64,000 bases of DNA from Piromyces finnis (lineage: Eukaryota; Neocallimastigomycota; Neocallimastigomycetes; Neocallimastigales; Neocallimastigaceae): positions 124,001 to 188,000 of the forward strand of contig MCFH01000080.1 in the NCBI GenBank assembly GCA_002104945.1, written 5' to 3'. Made by a program: the position numbers and the translations under genes. The stretch's first letter is position 1; each line of letters begins with the position of its first letter. The notes beneath the pieces were generated by a model, which was given only the letters and a program-made list of their open reading frames with translations, was not told the DNA's origin and ran no database searches. Below, one piece after another: positions 16,001 through 27,683 of this stretch.

Positions 16001-16107
16001 ATTGGATTTGTCAAGGATATTTTCATTGGATCCTTTTGTTGACGTATTTTTTGCTCAAATTCTTCAATAGAAAGCATTTTATTAACGCCGTTATTCATCG
16101 GATTCAT
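13012..16107 (-). CDS. Unrecognised low-complexity protein with C-terminal coiled coil and a candidate PP1-docking motif
   Basis: A single uninterrupted frame of 1031 codons; no family recognised. The N-terminus has a short ordered segment (MLSIEEFEQKIRQQ). Residues about 30-600 are rich in Asn, Ser, Pro, Met and Gln and look disordered, with an acidic patch (DESFEEDSDFEDFLEQ) and a lysine-rich patch (KFKKGKKKEKK). The middle has acidic runs, then KTVQF at residues 662-666, matching the RVxF consensus for protein phosphatase 1 docking, followed by acidic residues. RD/HD repeats and polyproline stretches come next. The last about 125 residues form a charged heptad-rich coiled coil ending in QLKKQIGSIEA, preceded by two xQT motifs (VQIQT, VAVQT). 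This suggests a disordered scaffold that oligomerises through its tail. Lack of introns is unusual here. The ATG at 16107 is preceded by AT-rich DNA. Confidence 0.85.
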   Translation of the reverse strand: MNPMNNGVNKMLSIEEFEQKIRQQKDPMKISLTNPMVNFESNSMQVSPISPNPNQMGMNPNIDYNQMKKQKEFFANSMANGLKSKSSNSSMNSSNNLYRMNSDQTLMQSPRFGPGNPGMGGSMPNMELPMQQSKYLNNSDLTIDTSFRPMDNGSYDFNPNPMMGSKIMNSNFNSSQTSFNSFGGFRDESFEEDSDFEDFLEQPKQRKQTETEALADFLKNTGPDMLGGPPASPAGSIEGKKKRGSLFKFKKGKKKEKKPSALSEEIGSGSSSPPSNVNTPKHTPIVIHYPGAENQPNLNSGQNNTSNSGSQQNTMYNPNVPNQFVMNNNGPNPNVPPMPTGFNNLKSSGSVSSINSLQGNGSPYVMSLKNKPDIPESPLHEGGPRFNNFQNSNLMSQQLQAQNMPMNQKPQGDNFPYNKPGMMTAHSNGSNGDLSIQSPITGPQDPRKMNKMKGMNPQDQYRISQHIGSAMNSPSNSTSNSGSMNNQPKPNMMNNISVSTINNGPTNDTEVSPSVKNRIVENLENLSIERNNNYDELDEDEPRPRINAAPMSMNNNNMDNNNNDLNSLLPNKTIVEVGEVKQTPPPQQPQAASTLEEDNNNGNSYYDQGLLDDEDEDDYFSESDSELIRNTRFNANMVGDEFYYDKSFDSPIERPPPDPNRKTVQFNDNVKRISHVEYVSDDEQGFFSDEEPRHERPPPQHRNNNARREHRLTGSHGLRGPPPPRDHDRDHDRDRDREHRIRMSERRSSRHGPPPMRQNLTRVLNNQKQTINNRVTLPPPQMGEITVTNSMPGIEDYELEELEDENPPRIDSGNKNPPPTNPPPPVPFDKNTLKNLDNIRTSTPPPANFGKIAPNKVRHHMSQPPPATNSNGNAPPPLRVRPKVRHVQIQTRRVNNHNVAVQTTSYIEDISTIFKGDVEKSINVEILQNELINYREIIKRMNDELRDIKRENQQLTSDYRQMRHEREKMIENNKRKEIEFDDLSSRAHKKLKELIEDRQQLLDEKEKLQNDNEQMEAMINQLKKQIGSIEA

Positions 16108-19100
16108 TTTTATATACTACTAATTATATTTAACTATTCTTCTAAATCAATAAGTATCAAAATTTTATTTTATATCTATAATTAAATAGTGAATCTATAA
16201 AATCAAAAAAAAAAAAAAAAAAGAAAGAAAGAAAAACAAGTATTGATAAATACTATAAAAAAAATACGTTAGAATATAATGTATATTTATAAAATCTATG
16301 AATTTACTATTCCTTACCCAGTATATATATAAATTTTTATTTTGTTAATATAATATTTTTATAATTTTTATTTTTATCTAAAAAATGTAAATCATTTATA
16401 AAAATTAAAAACATTAGAATGTAAAATATATAATATATAAAAAAAATATTAAAATTTGTTTATATTTGAATTGATAAAATTGTCTTTTTTTATATATTAT
16501 TTTTATATAAGGTATAATTTCGATATTATTTAGTTATTAAATATATTTTAACTTAAATGTATTATAATTTTGTTATAATATTAACTGTTTTTTTTTTTAA
16601 AAAAAAAATGGAATTTAATTTTGTTTACAATTAAATTTCTAATAAAATATTTTTTTAAAGATTTTATTTTTGACTTATCAGCTATATTAATTCATATCAT
16701 AAATAACATAATAACATATCAATTTCATATTGTATATTATCATTTATATTATTATTTATAACAAAAGTCTGAGCATATTTATCAATATTAATTAGAATTT
16801 TTAGCTCATAATAATAATTTTTTTTTTACTTAATAATATTGTTTATATTCTTTAATGTCTATCGGGTCTATTGAATATTATTATTTACTAAATATCTATT
16901 ATGAAAACGAAAATTTATGTTTAATGTCTTATCAATTTTGCTTTTATAGTTATAGAAAATAAACCAATTAGGTTGGTTGATTAATTAACCATAGAGTTTC
17001 TTCATATTAATTTTCATTTAAAAAAAGACAAATGGAAAATTATTTTATTATTATAAATAAACATTCATTCTACCTTTTTATTATTTTAAATTTTATTTTA
17101 CTCTTATTAATTTATTAGTTTTTTTTAAAAAAAAAATGTTATTTAGGTTAATTATTTTAATTGTTTTTTCATCATTTTATTATTATTATTTTTATTATTA
17201 TTATATTTTTTTATTTTTCTTTATTATTTCCAAAAAAAAAAAAAAAAAAGATTATTTGCATTATTAATCTTTTGTGAAAATATTTAAAGAAATAAAACAA
17301 CACAAAATTCTTTTTTGGAAATTTAATAATAAAATTATAATTAATAGTAGGATTGATTTTAATTAATAATTATTGGTTTTAATAAATTTGAATAATAAAC
17401 ATTGATATTATTCATCCTTATAATAATTATTTAATTGAATATATATAAAGTGTATTTTTTTCTTTATGCGTTAAATATCATAATAAATTAAATTTATAAA
17501 TCCTATTAATACCAATTATATTACTTAATAAAAAAATTTTTATTTAATATTAAATTTAATTAATTTAATATAAAATAAGATTAAGAATCTATAATACATC
17601 ATTCAAAAATTTTTATTGATTATATAATTATAATAAATTATGATATATAATTATATAATCTCTTTAAATTATCCTATTTATTTAATATATTAATTTATTA
17701 ATGAAATATATTAATTAAATTATATATTATCTAAATATATATAATGATACAATTAAATACATATACTTTTATATGAGAATTATTTATATTTAACTTTTGA
17801 AAAAAAAAAAACGATTCAATGCTTTAAAGAATTACCATTATAATTTAGCCATGATAATTCAACTAATCCTAATCTAATACTCTCAAGTTATACTCTATAA
17901 TAAAATTATATATTTAATTCGTAGATAATTTTATTTTGTATTAATATTAGTTACATTTTTAAAAAATATATAAACACATAATTGTATTACAAAACAAACT
18001 TCAAAATAAGTGATGAATTTTTATATATAATTATATTAAATAATAAAAGATAAAGATTTTCTTATTATAAATTAAAAATAAAATCCTTAATAGAATAACT
18101 TTCATTATGAATATATAATATATCAATAATTGAATTGTTTTTTTTTTTTTTTTTGAAATATTTTCTAATAATAAAAAATTAAGTAATAAAGTGATTTCAA
18201 TTGATGATTACATTCACTATTGAAAACTAATAGTAATAATGATATCTTATATCAGTAAAAATAGGTTTAATGTAAAAGGGAACTTTTAATTTTTCTTTAA
18301 AACTTTTAATGATAAACGTTAGTCTTTATACTTAATAGATGATAACCACGAATCATATTTTTGAATAATATATTGGATATTATATATAGTTAATTTCAAT
18401 TACATATTAATTATGTTTCAAATATGAGATTATATTTAATAATACCTAATAATACCATTTAATAAACGAAGCTATTGATTTTTAATTTTTTCGTATTATA
18501 AAATAAAATTTATTCCATTTTATTATTTCAAACTTTATTAAATAATATTTTAATTATTATTAAAAGACTTGATAGAAATTATTAATATTAAACTTTTTAA
18601 GTTAAATTAAAATTTCGCATGGTACTCTATAAAAATAGTTATTAAGGTTCATTTTTAATTCTTCTTAAATAATAGAAGTTGGAGTCATTTTAAATAAATA
18701 TTTTTGTTTATTTTATAGTCTTTCTATGTCAAAGGAAAAAATATAATATATTACACTATCCTTTCCTACCTACTAATATAGAATAATAATAAAATAATAA
18801 TTATAATGGATTATTTAATACTAGTATAAATATAATATGTATTTATTTTATTTTGGTGTAGTTGATCATTATCACATAAAATATAAAAAGATAATCCCAT
18901 TTAAATTAATATTAATATATAAATTATAGAGTGTTCTATACTACATTATTTATATATTAATAATGTAATGTATTAATAAATAAGTTCAGTGTATCAGTAA
19001 ATTTTGTATTCTTTAATTTAAGGTTAATATAAATTTTATTATTAGTACTACGATTTAAAAAATATAAAGAATAATTAAAATATATATATATATACTATTA

Positions 19101-19814
19101 GTTTTTGGCTTATTCTTTGATATTAATGTCAATGGTATACTATTTCATTTAAACAACCTTTTTACATATTTTACTAAATAATGAATTGTTCAATTGTTCT
19201 TTTTTAACCATTAAAAGTCTTGTATTTCCAATTAATTTTCATTTCTTGGATTACTTGATTTAGTATAATCATTTAATTATTTTTTTTTTTAGTTATATGA
19301 ATTTTTAATTAAAAAATTTAAATTAAATTATTTACAATTTTTGTACTGACCGTTATTTTTTTAATATTTTATTATACCAATAATTAATGTAGAAAACCAT
19401 TATACGTAGTATTGAATAGAATTGGGTAACAATAACAATAATAATTATGAAACATACCATAAAAAATATGTATCTAAATGATATTAGATATACTTTAAAA
19501 AAAATACCTTTAACATTTAAAAGGTAAATATATAAATAAATAGAAATAATGGGATATAGGAATGGGTGAATTAATATCATAATATTAATAGAGTTTCATT
19601 TCTTCCTACTAAACACTTTTATTATTTATTATTATTAAATAGCATATAAATAATAATAGTATACAAAATATATATAACATAAAATCATAAAATAGAAAAT
19701 ATAATAAATAATAATGTTATATAATAATTGTTAAACATTAATAATAAACTAGTAATTTATAATTGTCAATTGTTTATTTATTTATTTATTTATATTTATT
19801 TATTTATTTATATT

Positions 19815-19881
<67 letters not shown>

Positions 19882-20913
19882 TAGAGAATTTTTTTCAACA
19901 TATTTAAAGAAAACAGGGTGGAGTAAAAATGTTTTATTAATTTTAAAAAATAAATAGAAAGCAATAATAATTGTATAAAGTTTATATTTTACTTACTATT
20001 AATAGATATTTGTTTGGTTATCTATTATCAAAGTATGATACCTTTGATAAAAATTGTAGCTTTTCTTTTTACAAAATAATTATTATATACTCATATTTAT
20101 TATACAAATTTAAGAAGTTTATATGAATTTTTAATGTATAAATAAATTAATTTAAGTTTTGCCACTAGATAAAAAAGAAAATTAAATGAACTTTTATTAC
20201 TACCAGAATTGTTAATGGAAATACCAAACCTTTAACTTGTTTTAAATAAGCAATTTTATTAATACTTTGTTTATTAGTAATTTTCTTTTCTTTATTTTTT
20301 TTTTTTTTTAATTATTCCTTACTAATATTTTATATTTTTTAAAAAATCTATTTTTGATTTTTTAAATAGAAGTTTCAAATTTTTTTTAACTTGATCCACT
20401 AATAAAATGTTTTAATTTGTGTAACCAAGAGTTTTTTTAAATTAAAAAGTTTAGAAAAAAAATTATTAATATGTATTTTTCTTTTCAGTAGAAAATATAC
20501 ATTTAAACTTTTTTATTTAATCTTTTTGGAAAAGAAAAAAAAAAAAAGATTTAATAGAAATAAAAGGTAACTTAATATTTATTATTTTAAAAAATGATAG
20601 ATTTTTAATACTTCTAAGGAAATAAATATATAAATATATATTATTATTAATCTATTTTTAAAATATGTTCATAATTTAATTATTATTATTTTATTATCGT
20701 TTATTAATTGAATTGAACTAATAAATATTGAAACATTTTCTTTATATTTTCAACATATTTAATTTTATTCCCTTACAACAATAATTGTTTTCAACAAACT
20801 TAGAAAAGTCGAAAAAAAATAAAACAATAATAATAATAAAATAAACTACAAATTATAATTTAAATATAAATTTATAAAAAAAAAATAAAAATTAAAATTC
20901 AAATAAAATAAAC
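16108..20913. other. Large gene-free AT-rich region
   Basis: About 4.8 kb lies between the divergently transcribed 13012-16107 gene and the SFT2-like gene. It is almost entirely A/T, with homopolymers and palindromic AT runs. I saw no exon with the codon composition of the neighbouring genes, no tRNA and no transposon protein fragment. A TTTA array lies at 19772-19881. Confidence 0.55.
19772..19881. repeat. (TTTA)n tetranucleotide repeat
   Basis: TTTA units run through this stretch with two early TATATTTA interruptions. The open frame across it encodes only a periodic Tyr/Leu/Phe/Ile string and is not a gene. Confidence 0.93.
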
Positions 20914-21978
20914 ATGGATTTTAAGAAATTAGCCAAGGATATAATTGAAGATTCCAACGAAATTGTTAACGACATCAAAAAGAAGGTTGACCCAGTTAAA
21001 ATAAATATAATAGAAGAAAATGATGGTAATATTATTTCCAATGTAACAGAAGGCATTGCTAAAGTAACTTCTTCTGTAACTAATAGTATTTCTGATACAG
21101 TTGATAATGCTAAAAGCTTATCTCCTGAAAAATTAGTCAGTAATATGGTTAAAAAGGTTTGGAAAGAAGATGATAAAGTTTTTGGCTTAAAAATTACTCG
21201 TGGTCAAGTAAGTATTTTTCTTTCTTTCTTTTTTTTATATTTATATAATATTTTGTATTATTAATAAATAATATTAACTATTATAAATATTAATATTTTT
21301 TATATCTTATAAGAAAATTACTTATTCCTTAACTTTTATTATCCTTACTGTTTTATTCCTCGGAATTGTAATAAATTCAATTATTTCATTATTAATATAT
21401 TTCAAATATTAATTATTAATAGTATTTATTAATATTTATGAATACTTCATTTCTTATTTTTTATTTTATTACGTATATATAATGTTTTTTTTTTTTTTTT
21501 TTTAATTTATTAGGACCTTTCTTTACTTTTTATTGATCACACATTTGAAAATGTTAAATATTCTGTCTTTTTCTTCATTTGGACTTTTAGCTTCCTTCTT
21601 GGGTAAATAAATTAATAATTTATACCAATAAACAAAATTGTACTTTATAATTCTTTTTTTAAAATAAAAAAATTTATAAATTTTTTTAGTATTCGTATTT
21701 TAGATAGTGCTGTTCCAGAACAATTCTTTGAAAAAAAGACAAAGACAGTTAGATTTTCATCTATTGTTCTTTACACTATTACATTAATTAGTGGTGTTAT
21801 TGTCGCTAACATTTATGAAAATTGGATTATTTCCGTTGTTGCTTTCTTTATTCAATTAATCACATTTGCTTGGTTAGCTACTTCTCACATTCCAACTTTT
21901 AAGGGAATTAATTTCTCTTACTTTACTGAAAAAACTCCACTTCTTTTCTCCAGTTTTTATCAAAGTGTTGAACATTAA
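20914..21978 (+). CDS. SFT2: SFT2-family vesicle transport membrane protein
   Basis: Four exons (20914-21207, 21314-21367, 21514-21602, 21690-21978) join in phase to 241 residues. The N-terminal about 95 residues are hydrophilic, with an amphipathic Ser/Thr/Val-rich stretch. Four hydrophobic segments follow: YSLTFIILTVLFLGI, YSVFFFIWTFSFLLG, SIVLYTITLISGVIVANIY and IISVVAFFIQLITFAWLA, ending in TSHIPTF. The spacing, the Q-x6-W in TM4 and the final S-x-IP fit the SFT2 pattern (xxQxxAxxWYxxSYIP). SFT2/Got1 proteins sit in the Golgi and help retrograde vesicles fuse. The N-terminal extension is longer than in typical members (about 160-215 residues). Some hallmark residues (the GP after TM2 and the Tyr of WY) are not kept, so a divergent SFT2 or an unrelated four-helix ER/Golgi protein are the alternatives. 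Confidence 0.7.
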
Positions 21979-22525
21979 ATAATATAATTTTTGTCAATTT
22001 TAATTATAAATTGGCAAAAAAAAAAAAAAAAAAAACATAAAATAAAATGAATTAAATAAAAAAAAATAATAATCGACATAAAGGTATATATAATTAAATA
22101 TAATTAAATATAAATAAAATAATTTATCTACCCTAGTATTCATCGATTCTTTGTAAATTCAATATCCTTCATTTCAATAATACTACCAAAAGAACTATAT
22201 AATTCAATATCTATTATTTAATAATATCTATTTTATTAAAAAAAAAAAAAAAAAAAAAAATAGATAAGAATAAAAAAAAACTAATGAATAAAAATTAAAA
22301 TACCAGAATCATACAATCAGTTATTAAGGTGTAATGAAGTATTTCCTTTCCTAAAATATATTGTTAACCTCTATTTTTTTAACACTTTTTATTATTATTG
22401 TTATTATTATTTTTTATTATAAATTATAATTAATTTTTACAATTCATAATTTTATAGGCATGGAATTTAATTTTTAGTTTTGTTTTTTATTTTCGTTTTT
22501 GGTTTTTGTTTTTTGTTTTTTGTTT

Positions 22526-22563
<38 letters not shown>

Positions 22564-22944
22564 GTAGCTTTATTATATTAAATTCTATAATTCTATTACT
22601 ACTATTGTAGATGTAGAAAATTTAAAGAAAAAAAAAAAAAAAAGAGAGAAAAAGAAAGGTAAAACAAAGATTAAATTTATTATATCATTAGACTAATATT
22701 ATTAATACATTAAAAATATATATATATGAAATCGCATTAATCAGTTTTATAATAGTTAACTTTTTTTTTTCTTTTTCACTTTAATTTTTTTTTTTTTACT
22801 TCTTTTCTTTTATCTTTTCTAATAATATTAATTTATGACTTGACTTTCATTTTCTTCTTTATATTAATTTTATCAATATTACTATAATATAAACTTAAGC
22901 AAAGTCCTCTTTTATATATATATCATAATAATAATTTATTTGAT
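21979..22944. other. Convergent 3' intergenic region
   Basis: The SFT2-like and Pho88 genes end tail to tail here. The region has long A and T tracts, TTTTTG-type repeats near 22495-22530 and a short ATT array near 22540-22562. No gene was recognised. Confidence 0.6.
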
Positions 22945-24112
22945 TTAGTTCTTCTTCTTTTCCATACGCTTGACTTCCTTGTCAGAAACAGCTTCTTCCT
23001 TTGGACTGTTATAATTCATTAAATTTAAATTATAAAATATGATATTAATACATATTTATCATATTTTTATATCATTTAATAATTAAAATATACAAAATAA
23101 CTTACCCTAAGATGTTGGAAGACTTGAATGGTCTAGCTAATTCACCAGTAGCCTTCTTACCAAAAATGTGAATGCTAACTAATGGTTGTTCTAAAAGGTT
23201 CTTAAAAGCAAATAAACTTTGGACAGCTAATGGCTTAATGATTTGGAACTTGTAGTAAAGGAAAATGGAAACACCAATAGTTAAGAAAGTGTTACCAAAC
23301 ATTTGCTTAACCTTATCCATATCGTATTCCATAATAGTTTGAGTGATAACTTCATTACCATCAGTATCCCTATTTTAGATTTTAAATACAAAGTATTAAA
23401 AAATATATATTTGACAAATAACAATGATAATAATAGTATTTTTATAATAGTGTAATAATTTACTTGTCAACAACAGCTTGAGCGTTAGCAACAACACCAG
23501 TATTCTTGATGTGAATAAGTTCCTTTTCTATCATATATAATATTTTATAAAAAGGTTTTTTTGTTGTTGTTGTTATTAAATTGATTTTATAAATTAAAAA
23601 AATAGGTACAAATATATTTTATTACCATTCTTTGATTTAATTCTTAAGTAAATAATACCGGCAATAAGAAGAGAAATACCTTGAGAAACACCGTAAGCAA
23701 TGAATAAGTACCTATTAAATTTATTAACGTTTTTTATATATTATTAAAATAAATACTTTATTGTGATATAATATTCATATATAAATGTTTTATTTATTTA
23801 TAATAATTACATTCTCTTTTCGGGATCATTTTCAAAATCAATCTTACCAATCTATTTTATATAATAAAATATACATTATAAATAAAAAATATATATTATA
23901 TAATCATATATTTTACTTATACTTACAATATTCATAAAAACTAAAGTTATAAATACAAAAGCAACCTATATGTATAATTTTTGTAATTGATTCATTTAAT
24001 TATTGTTTACTTATGGCATGTTTTTTTTTTTTAACTTATTTATTTTTATTTAATTATTTACTTGTCTGTTTAATGGAGTGTTTAAAGCTTGAATTTTTTC
24101 CATAGTATCCAT
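22945..24112 (-). CDS. PHO88: Pho88/SND3 ER membrane protein
   Basis: Seven minus-strand exons (24112-24062, 23965-23927, 23851-23811, 23711-23626, 23527-23464, 23369-23106, 23005-22945) join in phase to 201 residues; yeast Pho88 is 188. The order is as in Pho88: N-terminal hydrophobic helix (VAFVFITLVFMNI), a second hydrophobic segment (SQGISLLIAGIIYLRI), a hydrophilic stretch with NTGVVANAQAV, a third segment (FLTIGVSIFLYYKFQI), and the box VSIHIFGKKATGELARPFK. That box is the clearest Pho88 signature. Family members act in the ER membrane; Pho88 is SND3 of the SRP-independent targeting route and was first linked to phosphate uptake. The tail is lysine-rich (MEKKKN). Codons use more C and G at third positions than most neighbours, suggesting strong expression. 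Confidence 0.92.
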
Positions 24113-27100
24113 TTTTATATTAATTTTTTTATTTTCTATAAATAATAAATAATAAATAATAAAAAAAATAATAGATCAATTAGATATATTTTCAATGATA
24201 AAAATATTTTTATTTATTTTTTTATCTTACATTTATTTAATTTAAGTTTAATTTACTATTTTTTTATTATTATTTTATTTTCCTTTGATTACTTTAATAA
24301 ATTTAAAGTGAGTATTAATAGAAATAAAAAGAAAAAAAGAAATTAAATTTATATAGTAATTTATAATCAATATTTACAATTAATTGATTTTTACTAATTA
24401 ATTAGAAATTATTCATTAATATATATAATAAGAATTATTGTCAATACACTTCATCCATTAATAAACTAATAATTATTATTAAATAATTATATTAAATTGA
24501 TTCTACATTTCTCTGTAAAATATAAATTCACATGTACATGAATATGATTGGTTAATTTTAAGTGATCAATAATAACATTGCACATATTTTTATTACAAAA
24601 AAGCATAAATTTTAATTTGATAATTTAAGAAATTAGATGTTAATAATATCTTGAGAGTGATTGGTTGGAGTTTTATTATAGAATATTGGAAATGTAACAG
24701 TTTCAATATTTAAAAATTTTGAAAAAGCAAAGGTGAAGAGGGAAAAATAGTGGGAGAAAATGTACTAGGAAGTTAAAAAAAAAAAGAGGGAAAATACTAA
24801 ATAATATAAAGATATTCATTCATGTATTTATTACAAAATGGCTCTATTATGTATAAAATAAAATAAAAAAAGTATTAGGAAACTCTTTTTTTAAAATAAA
24901 TATATAATTGAAACAATAATTTATATATCATATTAAAAGTAATTTAACATATTGATTATATCAATGATCATGACTTTCTACCCATACCATTATTTTTATT
25001 TTATTTTTATTTAATAAAATAATTTGTTAAGTCATTTTGCCATTAATATAAACAAAATATAATTATTATTTATTACTATTATGGGTTAAATGGTTATTTT
25101 ATTTTCAATAGTTTTTAAAAACTTTAATCTATTTGTAATAAAGTATTTTATTTTAAATGAGCAATTGAATAAATATTGATATGGTATAGTTCCAAAACTA
25201 CAAATCAAAAAAAAATACAATGTATTTGAGATATATTTTTTCAATAAAAAAAAAGTGTATTTCTATATAATTAAATAAAATGATATTGCCTTGTTTGATA
25301 ATGTTTGTACCATTAATTTATATAGTAAATATTGTTTTATAGGAACATAAACTAATTATTCACAATTAATAGATAACTTTATATACAAATGTTGAAATAA
25401 AGAATTCTTATTTATTAGGATGAAAACTAAATAGCTAACAAAGTTTTTTTTTTTATTAAAAATATTACTGATTTAGCTTTTTTAACTATTTTACTCTAAA
25501 GAGCTAACCTCTACATTCTTACCCTTTTAAATGTACAATAAATTATTTAATGGTAAAATATAAATAAATTAAATGAATAAAATTATATTTATTAAATAAA
25601 TTCTATAAGTCACCACATCATATAAATTTATGATAATGATTGTCATTTTTATTATTCAATCTAACCGACTTAGTAAAATATAATGATTAAAGTTGGGTGT
25701 AGTACAAAAGTTTACTTCTTATTGATATTAAAACTATAATAATAATAAATTTCATTATCCTTTTTTTTTTAATATTTTTTTATCCCTATTTTTTGGTATA
25801 AATGATAGTATTTAAATTTCACACATGCCTTATTTTTTAAATTAAATCTATGACTTTATTAAAATATTTAAATTTCAAATATTTTATATGTTAAAAAAAT
25901 TTTCATTTTATCAATGTTACACATTGTACACCAATAAAATTCATTTATTAATATCATATTATTTTAAAGTTTTTACATAATAAAATGAAAATTTTATATT
26001 TTATATTAATTATTAATTTCAAGTCTACCTTTTCCAAAAATTTTTTAATTTAATATGATATTTAATTAATATTTGGAATTACTATAATTAGGCATGATTA
26101 ATTACTTTTCATTTTTGAAAAGAACAATTTTTTAGATATGGATTGATTTTTCAAATAAAAGTAATTATACTACAGAGGAATAGCGATCGTCAATACATTT
26201 AAGATGAACAAAATAAAAAAAACTATTTATTATTATATAGGAATTAACTCATTATAATCTTTATTATCATTTATAAAAAAAAAAACTATCATTAGTAGCA
26301 TCAAAAGTGTTATTACTATTTAAATTTTAATAAATATTTATTTTGAAAATTTTAAACTTTCTTTAAAACATTTGTTAAAATAATAATAAATAAAGTTTAA
26401 TAATTAATAATATTATTAGATTTTATTATATTATGTAATTATATTGAAGAATAAATAATAATATATTACAAATATTAATTCATAAATATTTATATTATAT
26501 GGAAGAAATTATACTTCAATTGTATAAATAGTCAATTAAATTATATTGTATTAATTAACAAAATGATATAAATTTATAATTATCTTACTATTAGCATATA
26601 TTATTATATATGACATTATATAATAATATATATAATAAAATAATTATTATCTTTTTATTAAACTATGATAATTAAAGTAAAATAGTAAGAACAAAGCTAA
26701 GGATAGCATAGATTTTATATAAACTCAAGGTTTTGACTTCGTTTTTTAAATTAAACAAAAAATAGATAATTTCATTAATAAAATAAAAATAAAAAGAAAA
26801 AATAAAATAATAATAATAAATAAATAATGTTTAGATATTAAAAGGAAGAATAAAATATTTTAAAATAAACGTTTTTTTTTTTATGGTTTTTTTTAAACAA
26901 ATAAAAATAAAACTAAAAAAAATTATAAAACAAAGATTGAAGACTTTGTTAATTATTTTTGGTATATATTAACAATATTATAAATTAACTAGTAGTATTA
27001 TTAATGTATTGTATCTCAAAACTAAAAAGTTACTCGACTTTATTAATATAAAAGAAAAGCAAAATTTTGAAATTCAATTTTATTTATATTTAAAGCAATA

Positions 27101-27683
27101 ATCAAATTAAAAAAAAAAAAGGAAGCAATCAAAATTTTCCAATATATTTTCACCTTCTTTTATCTATAAACTTTTTAATAATCTCATCGAAATGAAAAAT
27201 ATATAATACTAATATATTAACTATATTAACTTTTTAAACGTTTTACAATTTATCATTCTTATTAAATATATGGATAATTTTACACACATATATATAACAT
27301 ACACTATTTAAATTATTATAAAGAAAAAAAAAATTTTTGTGTAATAAAAATTATCGAAATTTCAGTAATTTAAATTTTTATAAAGTAATGAGATAAAAGT
27401 TTACATAAACATCAAGTTCAACAAAAATAAATATAAATCAGTCTTTAAAAAAAAAGAAAAGAAAAAAGGGAAAAAAAAAAAATTAATAAAATAAAAAATA
27501 AAAAAAACGAAGGAAATAAAAATAAAATAAATAAAAAGACAAAATATTGTAAAATAATAATCAAGAACTAAAAAAATATATATGTTAAAAATATATATAT
27601 ATATAATATAAAGAAGTCATTATATAAATACAATAATTATAAACAATTTACGACCAATATTCTTAAATAATAAAATTTCAAAA
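24113..27683. other. Gene-free AT-rich region
   Basis: This 3.6 kb divergent region separates the Pho88 and metallopeptidase-like genes. It is A/T homopolymer and TA-rich DNA, with an A-rich stretch just upstream of 27684. No exon, RNA gene or transposon remnant was recognised. Confidence 0.55.

Noticed and set aside
20914-21978. Reticulon-domain protein
   Set aside because: Four hydrophobic segments suggested reticulon, but helix lengths are too short for reticulon hairpins and the C-terminal half fits SFT2 better.
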